The notes beneath the pieces were generated by a model. The model was not told the DNA's origin, ran no database searches, and was given only the letters and a program-made list of their open reading frames with translations. Source: Acidobacteriota bacterium (GTDB lineage Bacteria; Acidobacteriota; Vicinamibacteria; Vicinamibacterales; UBA2999). Taken from it: a DNA stretch of 5,386 bases. The position numbers and the translations under genes were made by a program. Below are positions 5,161 through 5,386 of the stretch, one piece after another. Numbering within the stretch: position 1 is the stretch's first letter; every line of letters begins with the position of its first letter. The stretch covers positions 1 to 5,386 of the forward strand of contig JACCSI010000162.1 of assembly GCA_013813075.1 (NCBI GenBank), read 5' to 3'.

Positions 5161-5386
5161 CGACGCGCAACAAGCGTTGAACGCAAAACACGCCAGTCTC
5201 TCAAGATCGTTCGGCACAACTCGCAAAGCGCGCATCACGGGCGTTACGACCAGTACGGCCTATCTACTCGCGATAGGGACAATCCTGGGGACAGCCACGC
5301 GCTTGCGCTGCTGTCGACGTAACGTCGCACCGTGCGTTTCTGCGGCTCCTGCTCGCGCGCGAGACGTGCATACGCCCGTTTTTGGC
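5161..5386. other. Right-hand stretch with no supported gene
   Basis: No ORF here shows a recognisable domain, start signal or operon context. A 46-codon frame is open on the minus strand from the right edge to TAA at 5246-5244 (it includes KRAYARLAREQEPQKRTVRR). It might be the end of a gene coming from the right, such as one on an integrated element, but I cannot name it. CAAC/GTTG inverted bases near 5169-5180 are too short to interpret. Confidence 0.4.

Noticed and set aside
5032..5322. 96-residue ORF on the plus strand containing GDRIELSTLRLSVV
   Set aside because: This is antisense to the tRNA 3' half; RIELS-type peptides are well-known artefacts of translating the complement of tRNA genes. 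No start signal or domain supports it.
1..5386. Reassigned genetic code as an explanation for the in-frame stops
   Set aside because: TGA serves as the ordinary stop of the ATP-grasp, TerB-like and selenoprotein genes, TAA ends the molybdoenzyme, and TAG ends the VWFA and secreted-protein genes, so all three stops are in normal use.
1..5386. CRISPR array, insertion sequence or transposase
   Set aside because: No regularly spaced repeats, terminal inverted repeats or transposase motifs were seen on either strand.

Overview
The window is GC-rich bacterial DNA, most likely from an Acidobacteriota member (possibly Vicinamibacteria-like). The best evidence is a secreted protein of the acidobacterial VWFA-related family at 1890-3155. 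The Tat-exported molybdopterin oxidoreductase beside it is also of a type I associate with this phylum. Assignment to phylum is an inference from protein resemblance, because no rRNA or other phylogenetic marker is present.

Layout, left to right. (1) Positions 3-710 (+) hold the 3' part of a D-Ala-D-Ala-ligase-like ATP-grasp gene entering from the left edge. Its frame is interrupted by one TAA at 123-125, with clear homology on both sides. (2) Positions 718-1860 (-) encode a sulfite-oxidase-like molybdoenzyme with a Tat signal, convergent with gene 1. (3) Positions 1890-3155 (+) encode the VWFA-related secreted protein. It is divergent from gene 2 across only 29 bp, which holds two overlapping -10-like hexamers. 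(4) Positions 4265-3205 (-) form a two-gene operon: a TerB-like cytoplasmic protein, then a small secreted protein of unknown function, joined by an ATGA overlap. (5) Positions 4413-4973 (+) encode a carboxymuconolactone decarboxylase/AhpD-like protein. It is split by an in-frame TGA exactly where the second cysteine of the CxxC redox motif belongs, so I read it as a CxxU selenoprotein. A 6-bp hairpin with G in its loop lies at the right distance behind the TGA to be a bacterial SECIS. (6) Positions 4974-5386 have no convincing gene. They contain tandem hairpins and, on the minus strand at 5111-5160, the 3' half of a tRNA (anticodon arm to CCA) without a 5' half. This looks like an attachment-site remnant at the edge of an integrated element that would continue to the right.

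The genes do not form one obvious pathway. The most notable point is the probable selenoprotein, which predicts that this genome has selA, selB, selC and selD. The window contains two in-frame stops inside conserved domains that behave differently. The TAA at 123 falls at an ordinary aromatic position and looks like a mutation or sequencing error. The TGA at 4656 falls on the catalytic position of a redox motif and looks like recoding.
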